DNA of 64,000 bases, from IMG/VR virus record IMGVR_UViG_3300037069_000769, positions 38,322 through 102,321 of that record. The stretch is one strand, 5' to 3'. The DNA is from a virus. The position numbers and the translations under genes are program-made. Positions within the stretch are counted from its first letter, which is position 1. Each line of letters opens with the position of its first letter. Under the pieces are notes generated by a model. It worked only from the letters and a program-made list of their open reading frames with translations. It searched no databases and was not told the origin of the DNA. Shown piece by piece: positions 26,557 to 32,997 of this stretch.

Positions 26557-26866
26557 TCCTGATTCAATTATTGTCCCGAAAGCTTTGGGAGAAGCCGTTG
26601 TTAGGTTTACCCGAGCCCGCGAAGTGGCCGAGACTGCACGGGAACTCCGTCTGGCCTTTCGGGACTGTTGGAGTATGTGGTTCAAATGGTTCCGACGGCG
26701 AGAGTTTGAGAGACGCAAGCAGCGTTTGAAGGCGGCATGTCAACGTATGTCGGCTTTAATAACCTCTGCGTATATTGACTCGGACCCCGAGGTAGATGCT
26801 GCTCTACGGGATGATTTAACCCGTATCTTGCAAGACGTTGAAGCGGAGTTCTTTCATGGCAAGTGA
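26549..26866 (+). CDS. Small helical hypothetical protein
   Basis: 105 aa, almost wholly helical with a basic middle (WFKWFRRREFERRKQRLKAACQRM) and an acidic end. Could bind nucleic acid, but there is no recognised motif. Confidence 0.55.
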   Translation: MSDPDSIIVPKALGEAVVRFTRAREVAETARELRLAFRDCWSMWFKWFRRREFERRKQRLKAACQRMSALITSAYIDSDPEVDAALRDDLTRILQDVEAEFFHGK

Positions 26867-27056
26867 TCCCTCTGAGGGGTTATTCGGAGAAGATCGGAAA
26901 CCTGTTATGGTAAAGATATGGGGCAAATGGGTTTTGGTTTCGCCCGAATTGTGTCGTACGGCTGTCTGCCAATACCGCAATTGCATGCAGGCCGGACTTG
27001 AGTGGTGGGACTTCTCAGTACTTTCAACTGTTCTTAACCTCTTGCTGCACGGTTGA
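26856..27056 (+). CDS. Small hypothetical protein
   Basis: 66 aa from ATG 26856, overlapping the previous gene by 11 bases, with GGAG upstream. Contains KIWGKWVLVSPELCRTAVCQYRNC with three cysteines; function unknown. Confidence 0.5.
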   Translation: MASDPSEGLFGEDRKPVMVKIWGKWVLVSPELCRTAVCQYRNCMQAGLEWWDFSVLSTVLNLLLHG

Positions 27057-27116
27057 TCTGAAATGCGATACTTGTAGTACACGACTCCGATTGCCCTAAG
27101 TGTAAGGGAGAGTAAT

Positions 27117-27359
27117 ATGGGAGATTTTCCCCGAAATGTTGATGCTCGAACTAAGCCGATTGAGTCCTATGAGATAGCTCAATGGCACCCACTTCCTGAC
27201 GGTAAGGGTAAGCCAACCGCTGTGTGCTTCATCCTTAATGTTAAGGGTGAACCCCCGAAGGCTATGCGGATGAAGTCACGTCGAGCAGTTGACGAGCTTA
27301 TTGAAGCTTTGATCCTGCACCGTGATTCTGTTTTCCCCGAACCTGAGAAGAAGGTTTGA
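27117..27359 (+). CDS. Small hypothetical protein
   Basis: 80 aa, ATG preceded by GGGAG. A two-strand core (VCFILNVKGEPPKAMRMKSRRAVDELIEALILHRD) with a helix resembles small phage proteins with a single alpha/beta fold. No function recognised. Confidence 0.6.
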   Translation: MGDFPRNVDARTKPIESYEIAQWHPLPDGKGKPTAVCFILNVKGEPPKAMRMKSRRAVDELIEALILHRDSVFPEPEKKV

Positions 27360-27370
27360 CCCTTTTCGAT

Positions 27371-27384
27371 TGCAAACGTTTGCA
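27371..27384. repeat. Palindrome copy 11
   Basis: Exact copy 11 bases after a stop codon and 22 bases before the ATG at 27407. Confidence 0.95.
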
Positions 27385-27406
27385 GTCTTTAGTTGGAGAA
27401 TGTGAG

Positions 27407-27727
27407 ATGAGGTTCGGTCGAATCTACAAGCCTTACATCCGTCGGGTGCTCGGAGAGATAGTTGAGGGTAAATTCTCTACTGTTGGAGCACTGACGGATA
27501 GGTTTGATAGTCGGGGTAAACCCACCGTTGCTGAGCTTGAGAGTTGGTACGTCTACCATTACGTGACCCGATTCAGTTTGATGCCCGAATCCCCAAAAAC
27601 CGCCGCAGCCTTTGCTGAGGCTGTCAGACAGGCCCTGAAAAAATTCCGGGAAACTCCCATTGCGGACAGTTATACCATGTTGTATAATACATACTCGGAA
27701 TTTCGGGATCGGTTTCCGAACATTTGA
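27407..27727 (+). CDS. Small helical hypothetical protein
   Basis: 106 aa from ATG 27407 with TTGGAGAA upstream. Helical, with KAAAFAEAVRQALKKF-type segment; no family recognised. Its 3' part contains a promoter-like sequence at 27660-27688. Confidence 0.55.
   Translation: MRFGRIYKPYIRRVLGEIVEGKFSTVGALTDRFDSRGKPTVAELESWYVYHYVTRFSLMPESPKTAAAFAEAVRQALKKFRETPIADSYTMLYNTYSEFRDRFPNI
27660..27688 (+). promoter_or_regulatory. Possible internal promoter
   Basis: TTGCGG, 17 bases, TATAAT preceded by TG (extended -10). It lies inside the 27407 gene and would serve the genes from 27742. The -35 is only partly consensus. Confidence 0.4.
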
Positions 27728-27741
27728 TAGGAGAGTGTGCC

Positions 27742-27972
27742 ATGTCCGAATCTAAGATTCCTCAAGTCGGCGATAAGTTCTATCCGGGATTTGAGGATGA
27801 GTATCTCGATCCCCCGAAACCTGAAACTCAGTTGGTAAGGATTGCCAAAATTGGGCAGATGATTGAGATGGACGGTCATGAGGGTCGTGCTGTCTTCGTT
27901 GAAGATCAAGGTTGGTATGACTGCTTTTGGAGTACGAAACTTAAGCAGTTTGTCGCAGTTCTTGAGACGTAA
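27742..27972 (+). CDS. Small hypothetical protein
   Basis: 76 aa, ATG with TAGGAGAG upstream. VGDKFYPGFEDEYLDPPKPETQLVRIAKIG and MIEMDGHEGRAVFVEDQGWYDCF suggest a small beta barrel. No family recognised. Confidence 0.55.
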   Translation: MSESKIPQVGDKFYPGFEDEYLDPPKPETQLVRIAKIGQMIEMDGHEGRAVFVEDQGWYDCFWSTKLKQFVAVLET

Positions 27973-27992
27973 CTTTAGCTATTGAGGGTATC

Positions 27993-28214
27993 ATGGTTGA
28001 GAAGATTCAAGTCGATGCGTACAAGACGGCTGATGGGAAAGTGTTCAACGATTCGCAGGAAGCGAAGGATCACGAGGATGTGTTCCTGCTGACTCGATTT
28101 TGCGAGATACATTCGCAAAGCAACCCATGTCCTGATGATCCTACCGGCCTTGCTGATTGGTTGCTTGAGCATGCCAAGGAGTTGCACTCCCTGCTCTCAA
28201 CCATAAAGCCCTGA
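27993..28214 (+). CDS. Small hypothetical protein
   Basis: 73 aa, ATG with GAGGG upstream. AYKTADGKVFNDSQEAKDHEDVFLL is a pattern seen in many small phage proteins of unknown role (a short beta hairpin with a helix). Confidence 0.55.
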   Translation: MVEKIQVDAYKTADGKVFNDSQEAKDHEDVFLLTRFCEIHSQSNPCPDDPTGLADWLLEHAKELHSLLSTIKP

Positions 28215-28227
28215 CTTTGGAGGTAGG

Positions 28228-28590
28228 ATGAGTCGTGAAGTATTTGTTCAGTTGATGCAGGAGATGGCCGATCTTACGAAGCCGGCATGTGCGTCTTGTC
28301 GAGTACCTCATGCTTGCTGTGATGGGATGTACTGCGGCATTGCGATTGAGTACGCTAAGAATGTGTGGGGCGTAGCTCTTGAGCCTACAGGTCACCCCGA
28401 TCTTCCTCTGATGGGTGAGACTGGCTGTACTGCTCCACCCCACCTCAGACCTATTTGTACTCTTCATGCTTGCAGTATCGCGGGCATAGGAGCTTCCAGC
28501 GATCCTAAGTGGGATGATCGGTACTATCAACTGCGTGATAAGATCATGGAAACGTATGTTGCCCTCGAAGAAATGGGTGACATGGTGTAG
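28228..28590 (+). CDS. Cys-rich small protein, possible metal or Fe-S site
   Basis: 120 aa, ATG with TTTGGAGG upstream. CASCRVPHACCDGMYC and later GCTAPPHLRPICTLHAC give eight cysteines in an arrangement that could hold zinc or an iron-sulphur cluster. Similar proteins occur in other phages without known function. Confidence 0.55.
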   Translation: MSREVFVQLMQEMADLTKPACASCRVPHACCDGMYCGIAIEYAKNVWGVALEPTGHPDLPLMGETGCTAPPHLRPICTLHACSIAGIGASSDPKWDDRYYQLRDKIMETYVALEEMGDMV

Positions 28591-28597
28591 CTTAGTT

Positions 28598-28696
28598 GCC
28601 CCGGTCCCATGAAAGCTGTTGGGGAGGTATCGCTTAGCCAGTTGACGCCATCAGCAGTATTTGGAAATGGCATGGGTTCGAGTCCCAGCCGGGGCA
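28598..28696 (+). tRNA. tRNA-like element with abnormal middle (probable pseudo-tRNA)
   Basis: A perfect 7-bp acceptor stem (GCCCCGG 28598-28604 with CCGGGGC 28689-28695) plus discriminator A, and a T arm ATGGG-TTCGAGT-CCCAG (one mismatched pair). The span is 99 nt, and the 67 nt between acceptor and T arm do not give a 5-bp anticodon stem with a 7-nt loop; a GCCAT/ATGGC pair with a 14-nt loop is the best stem. It may be a decayed tRNA, an insertion-bearing tRNA, or a tRNA mimic. No amino acid can be assigned. Confidence 0.45.
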
Positions 28697-28700
28697 TTTT

Positions 28701-28714
28701 TGCAAACGTTTGCA
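28701..28714. repeat. Palindrome copy 12
   Basis: Exact copy four bases after the tRNA-like element and 12 bases before the macro-domain ATG. Confidence 0.95.
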
Positions 28715-28726
28715 CGAAAGGGAGAT

Positions 28727-29179
28727 ATGAACGTTCAATACAAGAAGGGCGACCTTCTCGAAGCTACTGAGGACATCATTGCTCATGGCTGTAACTGTGT
28801 GGGCATAATGGGAGCTGGGGTTGCCAGAGTTATCAGTGATCGATGGCCTGTGGTGTTTCCGGCTTACTCGAAGGCTTGCAATGCTGGACTGTTCCAGTTG
28901 GGAACGTGTCAGTTGTTGCAGGTGTCCATTCCGTTTCCAGTCCCTACTCGGGGTATGAGGATTGCCTACGTGGCGAATTTGGGAACTCAGCATGCTCCCG
29001 GCCCAGACTTCAGATTGTCGGCCCTGCGGACGGCTTTGGATAACTTGGTTCTCCGTGTTGGGCGTGAACGTGTAGCCATCCCTAAGATTGGGGCGGGGTT
29101 AGGCGGAGGAAATTGGCACGAGATCGAGAGGGTTCTCTTTGACACCCCTCTGAACTTTACAGTCTATGTCTTGGAGTAG
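28727..29179 (+). CDS. Macro domain protein (ADP-ribose binding)
   Basis: 150 aa, a single macro domain. ATG 28727 has AAGGGAGAT upstream. Family signs: YKKGDLLEATEDIIAHGCN at the N-terminus with the Asn that contacts the distal ribose, GIMGAGVARVI (first phosphate loop), and IPKIGAGLGGGNW (second loop). Poa1p/ALC1-like macro domains remove or bind ADP-ribose, and DarG-type macro antitoxins reverse DNA ADP-ribosylation. In a phage this suggests handling of NAD-derived signals or reversal of ADP-ribosyl damage. Which substrate it uses is not visible. Confidence 0.85.
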   Translation: MNVQYKKGDLLEATEDIIAHGCNCVGIMGAGVARVISDRWPVVFPAYSKACNAGLFQLGTCQLLQVSIPFPVPTRGMRIAYVANLGTQHAPGPDFRLSALRTALDNLVLRVGRERVAIPKIGAGLGGGNWHEIERVLFDTPLNFTVYVLE

Positions 29180-29181
29180 CC

Positions 29182-29418
29182 ATGCGTAAGTATTTGAAAT
29201 TTATCGATGCTGTGCGGACTACGGCGTATGGTGTGTCTTTTTGCATACTTGCTACGGTCTGCTACAGCATGATGTATCGATTGGGAAGTTTGGAATCTCG
29301 GGTGCACCAACTTGAGGATGCCAAGTATCAGCAGTTTCTCAAGGAGGAGATGGAGAAAGTTCCCGGTCCTATGCTACTGCCTCCAAAGCGTGGACGCGAT
29401 CCTCTAGCTCGCAGGTAG
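29182..29418 (+). CDS. Small single-pass membrane protein
   Basis: 78 aa, two bases after the macro gene. One transmembrane helix at about residues 13-31 (AYGVSFCILATVCYSMMY) then a short coiled coil and a Pro/Arg-rich tail. Function unknown. Confidence 0.6.
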   Translation: MRKYLKFIDAVRTTAYGVSFCILATVCYSMMYRLGSLESRVHQLEDAKYQQFLKEEMEKVPGPMLLPPKRGRDPLARR

Positions 29419-29421
29419 ACC

Positions 29422-29718
29422 GTGCGGAGATTTGTCGGTAAACCTCGATTCAGTAATTGCTGGATGACTTGTGCTTGCCTATTTCTGGCAGGACGATTAC
29501 GAGGTGTTGTTATCATTTTTCCAGCAGGTCAAGTAATGCCTCATTTGATTGGCATAACCCGTAGGGGTAAGTTGATTCACTTGATTCACTGTCGTGATCC
29601 TTACTGTGATTGTTGGAACTACATCTTTTGGGGAAGACTTCAAGTTTTTTCACCCAAGTTGTTTGATCGTCGTAGAGGGTGTCCTTATTATGTGTTAGGA
29701 AGACTATGCCTGATATGA
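29422..29718 (+). CDS. Small basic hypothetical protein
   Basis: 98 aa from GTG 29422. Hydrophobic and basic (ACLFLAGRLRGVVIIFPAGQ, LIHLIHCRDPYCDCW) with paired cysteines. Overlaps the next gene by 13 bases. The weak start keeps confidence moderate. Confidence 0.45.
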   Translation: MRRFVGKPRFSNCWMTCACLFLAGRLRGVVIIFPAGQVMPHLIGITRRGKLIHLIHCRDPYCDCWNYIFWGRLQVFSPKLFDRRRGCPYYVLGRLCLI

Positions 29719-29930
29719 CGATCAACAATTCGAGCATTCAGCGTAGGGCTTTCTCTTTTGAGTATACGGGCAATGTTGACAGTGAGCCTACTGCGATGCG
29801 GTGGGAGCATTGGATGGAAGATGTGATGAAGTTCATTGACGGTATCGAACCTAAGTGTTTGGTGAATGTCATTGAGCATGGCCATGTCGGGAAACACATC
29901 ATTATCGTTTGGTATTGGAGAGTGCTGTGA
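29706..29930 (+). CDS. Small hypothetical protein
   Basis: 74 aa from ATG 29706 with TAGGAAG upstream. AFSFEYTGNVDSEPTAMRWEHWMEDVMKFID and VIEHGHVGKHIIIVWYW read as a strand-helix-strand domain; no family recognised. Confidence 0.55.
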   Translation: MPDMTINNSSIQRRAFSFEYTGNVDSEPTAMRWEHWMEDVMKFIDGIEPKCLVNVIEHGHVGKHIIIVWYWRVL

Positions 29931-30154
29931 TCCCTCTGACAGGATTTCATCGACAAATGCCTGAGTTACGGATGACCGAGGATGAAGAGAATCGATTGAT
30001 GGTTCGTAAGGTCTCCGGTGGGGTACTCATTAAGAATAACCGAGCTAGGTGCGTTTGTCGTCAGAGTGCAAAGTCTCGTCGAGATATTCCTCTGTTGGAC
30101 CGTCGGGCCGAAAAGAAACGAGAACGTCAAGCACGCCGTCGAAATAGGTCTTGA
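29927..30154 (+). CDS. Small basic hypothetical protein
   Basis: 75 aa from GTG 29927 with GGAGAG upstream, overlapping the previous stop. The C-terminal third is strongly basic (AEKKRERQARRRNRS), compatible with nucleic acid binding. No family recognised. Confidence 0.5.
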   Translation: MIPLTGFHRQMPELRMTEDEENRLMVRKVSGGVLIKNNRARCVCRQSAKSRRDIPLLDRRAEKKRERQARRRNRS

Positions 30155-30179
30155 CAGTTGTTCATTTGAGCGGTATAAT
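30151..30179 (+). promoter_or_regulatory. Sigma70-type promoter before a non-coding stretch
   Basis: TTGACA (30151-30156), 17 bases, TATAAT (30174-30179): perfect consensus. It overlaps the stop of the preceding gene and faces about 250 bases without a convincing gene. Confidence 0.85.
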
Positions 30180-30185
30180 CCAATA

Positions 30186-30434
30186 GCAACGACCGTGCCA
30201 ATCCGGTTGGGATGTTTACCCTCAAGACCGACAATGGAGGGAGAGTTAGTGATCTTTGCTACATAGGGTCCATTCGGAGTGTTTCCGCATAACTCGCAGC
30301 CTCGATTGGTTACTTAGGCAGGTAGGTAAGGCAGGGTAACGGTTAAGATGGTCTAACGCTCCTGTGATTGCACTGGGTTGTAGTCAGCGATCCAGCCCTA
30401 TACTTGTCGAGTTGACTTCTGTAAGGAGAATGAA
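30186..30434 (+). ncRNA. Candidate leader or non-coding RNA
   Basis: Between the promoter and GTG 30435 no gene is supported. Short hairpins follow one another: CCAA/TTGG near 30200, CCCTC/GAGGG near 30222-30244, CGGA/TCCG near 30270-30285, GTTA/TAAC near 30342-30357, CTGG/CCAG near 30373-30395. It may be a long 5' leader of the 30435 gene or a separate RNA. No known RNA family was recognised and the stems are short. Confidence 0.4.
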
Positions 30435-30632
30435 GTGGGTGGTTCGGTAACGTACGATGTGTACACGTATCGCATGGGCAAATTTTGGCTGTGCGATAGT
30501 TTCGAGAGTGAGGAGATGAATAAGACTCCGGAACTGCTCGCACAGATCAACGATCCTACGTTACGTCATCGAGGACGGTGGCGGGTGGTGAAACGTCAGG
30601 GTAAGAAGGCTCGGGCATTCCTGCCTGCGTAG
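30435..30632 (+). CDS. Small hypothetical protein
   Basis: 65 aa from GTG 30435, AAGGAG upstream with six bases spacing. Begins GGSVTYDVYTYRMGKFWLCDSF and has a basic end. Under the 30151 promoter. No family recognised. Confidence 0.5.
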   Translation: MGGSVTYDVYTYRMGKFWLCDSFESEEMNKTPELLAQINDPTLRHRGRWRVVKRQGKKARAFLPA

Positions 30633-30645
30633 TTCTTACCTTGTC

Positions 30646-30715
30646 TAAGTCGTAGCTCAAACAGGCAGAGCGTCGGAGAATTCCGAGGTTGTGGGTTCAA
30701 ATCCCACCGGCTTAG
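30646..30715 (+). tRNA. tRNA-like gene with shortened anticodon loop
   Basis: A full cloverleaf except for the anticodon loop: acceptor TAAGTCG/CGGCTTA, D stem GCTC/GAGC with a GG-bearing loop, anticodon stem TCGGA/TCCGA, T arm GTGGG-TTCAAAT-CCCAC, discriminator G. The anticodon loop is GAAT, four bases instead of seven, and lacks U33; reading a 4-bp stem gives a six-base loop AGAATT. Total length is 70 nt. GAA (Phe) is the only familiar triplet, but charging and decoding by this loop are doubtful. Confidence 0.6.
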
Positions 30716-30718
30716 GTT

Positions 30719-30732
30719 TGCAAACGTTTGCA
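30719..30732. repeat. Palindrome copy 13
   Basis: Exact copy three bases after the tRNA-like gene and 16 bases before the ATG at 30749. Confidence 0.95.
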
Positions 30733-30748
30733 AAGGTGAGTTCCAAGA

Positions 30749-31204
30749 ATGTCTGACGAATACATCAGTATCAAAGCTGCTTGTAAACTTGCAGGCGTAT
30801 CCCAAGGCACACTATACTTAGAGATCGATCGAGGTAATCTGAAAGCTCTGAAAGCTACTGTCGGTCTTAACAAATATAGACGCACACAGTATCGAATCCT
30901 CCGATCTGATTTTGAGGTATGGGTCAACTCTTACAGACTTACCCGACCGTCTACGAATGCGGCGGGTGTTTGTGTATTCTGCGGTAAGGCTTGTTCAACC
31001 GCAGTTACCAGTTGCGATACTTGTCCCTCTCAGGAAATCATTGCTAAGGGCACTGCTGAAGCTCGGGCAGAGTGGGACGCGGTTACTGAGTTGGGAAGAC
31101 GGGCATCCGGAAAACCTGTTGAGTTTACCTTGCCTCGATTTATTCCTCGCACAAGACGTGAGAGGGATATTGTCCATAACCTAAGTCGTGAGGCAACCGG
31201 TTGA
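30749..31204 (+). CDS. MerR/excisionase-type HTH protein with zinc-like Cys motif
   Basis: 151 aa. Residues 3-60 (YISIKAACKLAGVSQGTLYLEIDRG, then RRTQYRILRSDFEVWV) are the helix-turn-helix DNA-binding unit of the excisionase/HTH_17 type. Residues about 73-92 hold CVFCGKACSTAVTSCDTC, four or five cysteines suited to zinc. The C-terminus is basic. It could be a phage regulator. Palindrome copy 13 directly upstream makes it a candidate for autoregulation, but MerR-type proteins usually prefer other operator shapes. Confidence 0.7.
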   Translation: MSDEYISIKAACKLAGVSQGTLYLEIDRGNLKALKATVGLNKYRRTQYRILRSDFEVWVNSYRLTRPSTNAAGVCVFCGKACSTAVTSCDTCPSQEIIAKGTAEARAEWDAVTELGRRASGKPVEFTLPRFIPRTRRERDIVHNLSREATG

Positions 31205-31692
31205 AGATTTCCCTGTTGACATTAGGGCCGGGTGATTGCGGTATCCGAAGATTCTTTTGCAAAGAGGATCGGATATACACTGAAGAGACTGTGCCCTTTC
31301 AAGTACTTCGATGGGATGATGTAAGATGCGTGCTGTGGATGGCTGATGGCACAATTATTACGGATATTCCGTCTCGACAGGTTCGAGTAGTTCCAAACGA
31401 GGAGTTTGAGGATGTCCTCTCCGACTTCAGCTTCATCCGATCCGAAGTTGCCAAGGGAGACCGTAACCGCAAGGCTGTACGAGCAAAAAGCAGACTCCGG
31501 GTATTCCCTGATCCACGAAGGGAGGTGCCTGATATGGGGCACCCTCCTCGGATTGTGTGTTGGAGTAATCGAATGTTCTTGCTTTACGATACTCTCTATT
31601 GGATGGAGGGCTTTGTAGATTATCGTGAGATTAAGGACATGTGCTGGATGCCCACCGAAACTCAACCCGATGCGAGGGACCGATTGCCGTGA
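31201..31692 (+). CDS. Hypothetical protein
   Basis: 163 aa from TTG 31201 overlapping the previous stop (TTGA), with GAGG upstream. Two similar halves: FQVLRWDDVRCVLWMADGTII and YDTLYWMEGFVDYREIKDMCWM, a possible duplicated beta-rich unit. No family recognised. Confidence 0.55.
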   Translation: MKISLLTLGPGDCGIRRFFCKEDRIYTEETVPFQVLRWDDVRCVLWMADGTIITDIPSRQVRVVPNEEFEDVLSDFSFIRSEVAKGDRNRKAVRAKSRLRVFPDPRREVPDMGHPPRIVCWSNRMFLLYDTLYWMEGFVDYREIKDMCWMPTETQPDARDRLP

Positions 31693-31871
31693 TTGAGTTA
31701 AAGATTTGTTCGGTGATTGTGACTGCCTTGCTTGCCTTGCTCGTGAGAAGTATCTGCCTCCAGCAACGCATCTCAATGTGGGAGTGTTTGATTGATGCTC
31801 TCGAAGACACCTATGGTTGGGTGATTCGGTGGAAGATACGATTTCGTAGGTTTAGGGAGCGTAGAAGGTAA
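31689..31871 (+). CDS. Small membrane protein
   Basis: 60 aa from GTG 31689 with GAGGGA upstream. Residues 5-23 are a transmembrane helix (ICSVIVTALLALLVRSI); the end is very basic (RWKIRFRRFRERRR). Overlaps both neighbours by a few bases. Function unknown. Confidence 0.5.
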   Translation: MIELKICSVIVTALLALLVRSICLQQRISMWECLIDALEDTYGWVIRWKIRFRRFRERRR

Positions 31872-32467
31872 TGACGCATGAACTGGTGATCGCTCACTAT
31901 GCAGAGAGTTTGGATTGGGTTAGAGGTCAGGAGTGGGCTTCCCCTCAAATCTACTCTAAAGGGCAGACCGTAGCGACACCCTTGCCGATTGTTGATCTTC
32001 TTCCAAATGTGGGCCGAGAGGCTCACACTTACCTGCATTACCTGATTACCCGATACGACAGTTTGCCTGACTATGTTGGGTTCTGTCAGGGCAATCCCTT
32101 CGATCATTGCAGAACGTTTATCCCTGAGCTGAGAGCCGCGTTCAGAAGGCCGAAACCGTTTAGTGGTTTTGGGTGGCAGTTACACTGCGATCCAAGAGGG
32201 TGTCCTGAGCATTGTGGGCTCCCTCTCGGGTTTTACTCGGATCGACTATTTGCCCGAAAGTTTTCAGAATTTGACTTTCAAATTGGGGCACAGTTCGTAG
32301 TCAGTGCCGAGAGAGTTAAGCGTCATCCTAAGTCATTTTACGAATGGCTGTATGTGTTTACCCGCGAGGATGAGGTAATGCCGTGGGTACTTGAACGACT
32401 GTGGGCAGTAATCTTCGATGGTTGTACGAACCTACGGAGACACGCTATTCCGGGAGACGGACCTTGA
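31871..32467 (+). CDS. DUF3431 protein
   Basis: 198 aa. ELVIAHYAESLDWV near the start, NVGREAHTYLHYLITRYDSLPDYVGFCQGNPFDHC in the middle and the Cys-containing CDPRGCPEHCGLP match the DUF3431 pattern (iyNKG, NvGREaHTYL, FlQG-PfdH). The family has a glycosyltransferase-like fold and is often next to glycan genes. Two more glycosyltransferases follow in this phage. The precise reaction is unknown. Confidence 0.75.
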   Translation: MTHELVIAHYAESLDWVRGQEWASPQIYSKGQTVATPLPIVDLLPNVGREAHTYLHYLITRYDSLPDYVGFCQGNPFDHCRTFIPELRAAFRRPKPFSGFGWQLHCDPRGCPEHCGLPLGFYSDRLFARKFSEFDFQIGAQFVVSAERVKRHPKSFYEWLYVFTREDEVMPWVLERLWAVIFDGCTNLRRHAIPGDGP

Positions 32468-32589
32468 GTTGGGATCAAGCTTGGTGGTGGAGTATTCGAG
32501 GATTTGCCGCCGCAATTACGTGTGTACTGATAGTTATCGGCCTGATCCTCACGTCTTGTAGTGAGTACCCCTATGACGATCAGATGTGA
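32464..32589 (+). CDS. Very small lipoprotein-like membrane peptide
   Basis: 41 aa from TTG 32464 overlapping the previous stop. A hydrophobic segment (AAITCVLIVIGLILTSC) ends in a lipobox LTSC, leaving a ten-residue acidic end. Size recalls Rz1-like outer-membrane lipoproteins, but there is no proline-rich part and no Rz partner. Could also be an entry-exclusion or sensor peptide. Confidence 0.45.
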   Translation: MSWDQAWWWSIRGFAAAITCVLIVIGLILTSCSEYPYDDQM

Positions 32590-32593
32590 CCTA

Positions 32594-32622
32594 TTGACAA
32601 GTTATTGTCAGTATGGTACAAT
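32594..32622 (+). promoter_or_regulatory. Sigma70-type promoter of the structured RNA
   Basis: TTGACA (32594-32599), 17 bases, TACAAT (32617-32622). Start of transcription is expected near 32629-32631, about ten bases before the first long stem. Confidence 0.85.
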
Positions 32623-32628
32623 AGGTAA

Positions 32629-32812
32629 ATGAAATTGAATCTCGGCCCCTAGAACAGACTCTTAGACCGGGAGACTGTAAGCTGCGGGGCGGCTTTTCGG
32701 GGGAAGCTAGGGGCCGAGTGCTTCTAAAGCTGCTTACTACTTATCAAGTCGGAAGGGCCTCAATCTCCTCTGGACCCCGTTCCGCTACTTATAGTAGTAA
32801 GCAGTTTTCTTT
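32629..32812 (+). ncRNA. Novel structured non-coding RNA, two-domain
   Basis: No gene is supported here. Domain 1 is closed by a perfect 12-bp stem, CTCGGCCCCTAG (32641-32652) with CTAGGGGCCGAG (32707-32718), enclosing a hairpin ACAGACTC/GAGACTGT (one A-A mismatch). Domain 2 is a long hairpin: CTGCTTACTACT (32730-32741) with AGTAGTAAGCAG (32793-32804), continuing inside as AAGT/ACTT, CGGAA/TTCCG and GGG/CCC, and extended at its base to 16 bp. It runs into TTTTCTTTT, so it also works as a terminator. A consensus promoter stands just upstream. I recognise no known RNA family. Confidence 0.7.
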
Positions 32813-32825
32813 TGTTGATGGAAAA

Positions 32826-32973
32826 ACCTTGGTGCAATGCCAAGGTGGTCTCTCTTGAGATCGAGTGATGTGCACTCCGGGGCGAACCCGGACCCCATTG
32901 TAATGGTGAGTAAAGTCCTCAGAATCCTTTGACTCATCGGGAGAGGCGTAACGCACCTGCCGACAAATCGGCA
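32826..32973 (+). ncRNA. Chain of hairpins downstream of the structured RNA
   Basis: Consecutive stems with small loops: ACCTTGG/CCAAGGT (32826-32846), GGTCTC/GAGATC (32847-32862), GAGTG/CACTC (32863-32877), TCCGGG/CCCGGA (32876-32892), TGAGT-AAAG/CTTT-ACTCA (32907-32936), TGCCGA/TCGGCA (32958-32973). The two middle ones overlap by two bases, so they may alternate. This could be a second RNA, a 3' part of the same transcript after read-through, or a long leader of the 33030 gene. Confidence 0.5.
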
Positions 32974-32983
32974 ACATCGCTTT

Positions 32984-32997
32984 TGCAAACGTTTGCA
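32984..32997. repeat. Palindrome copy 14
   Basis: Exact copy after the hairpin chain, 32 bases before the ATG at 33030. Confidence 0.95.

Noticed and set aside
27041-27075. TGCGATACT near 27065 as a further promoter
   Set aside because: The -10 looks right, but no -35 is found 16-18 bases upstream.
30320-30405. A third tRNA in the gene-free stretch
   Set aside because: A GTTA/TAAC D-like stem with a GG loop is present, but no acceptor, anticodon or T arm pairs around it.
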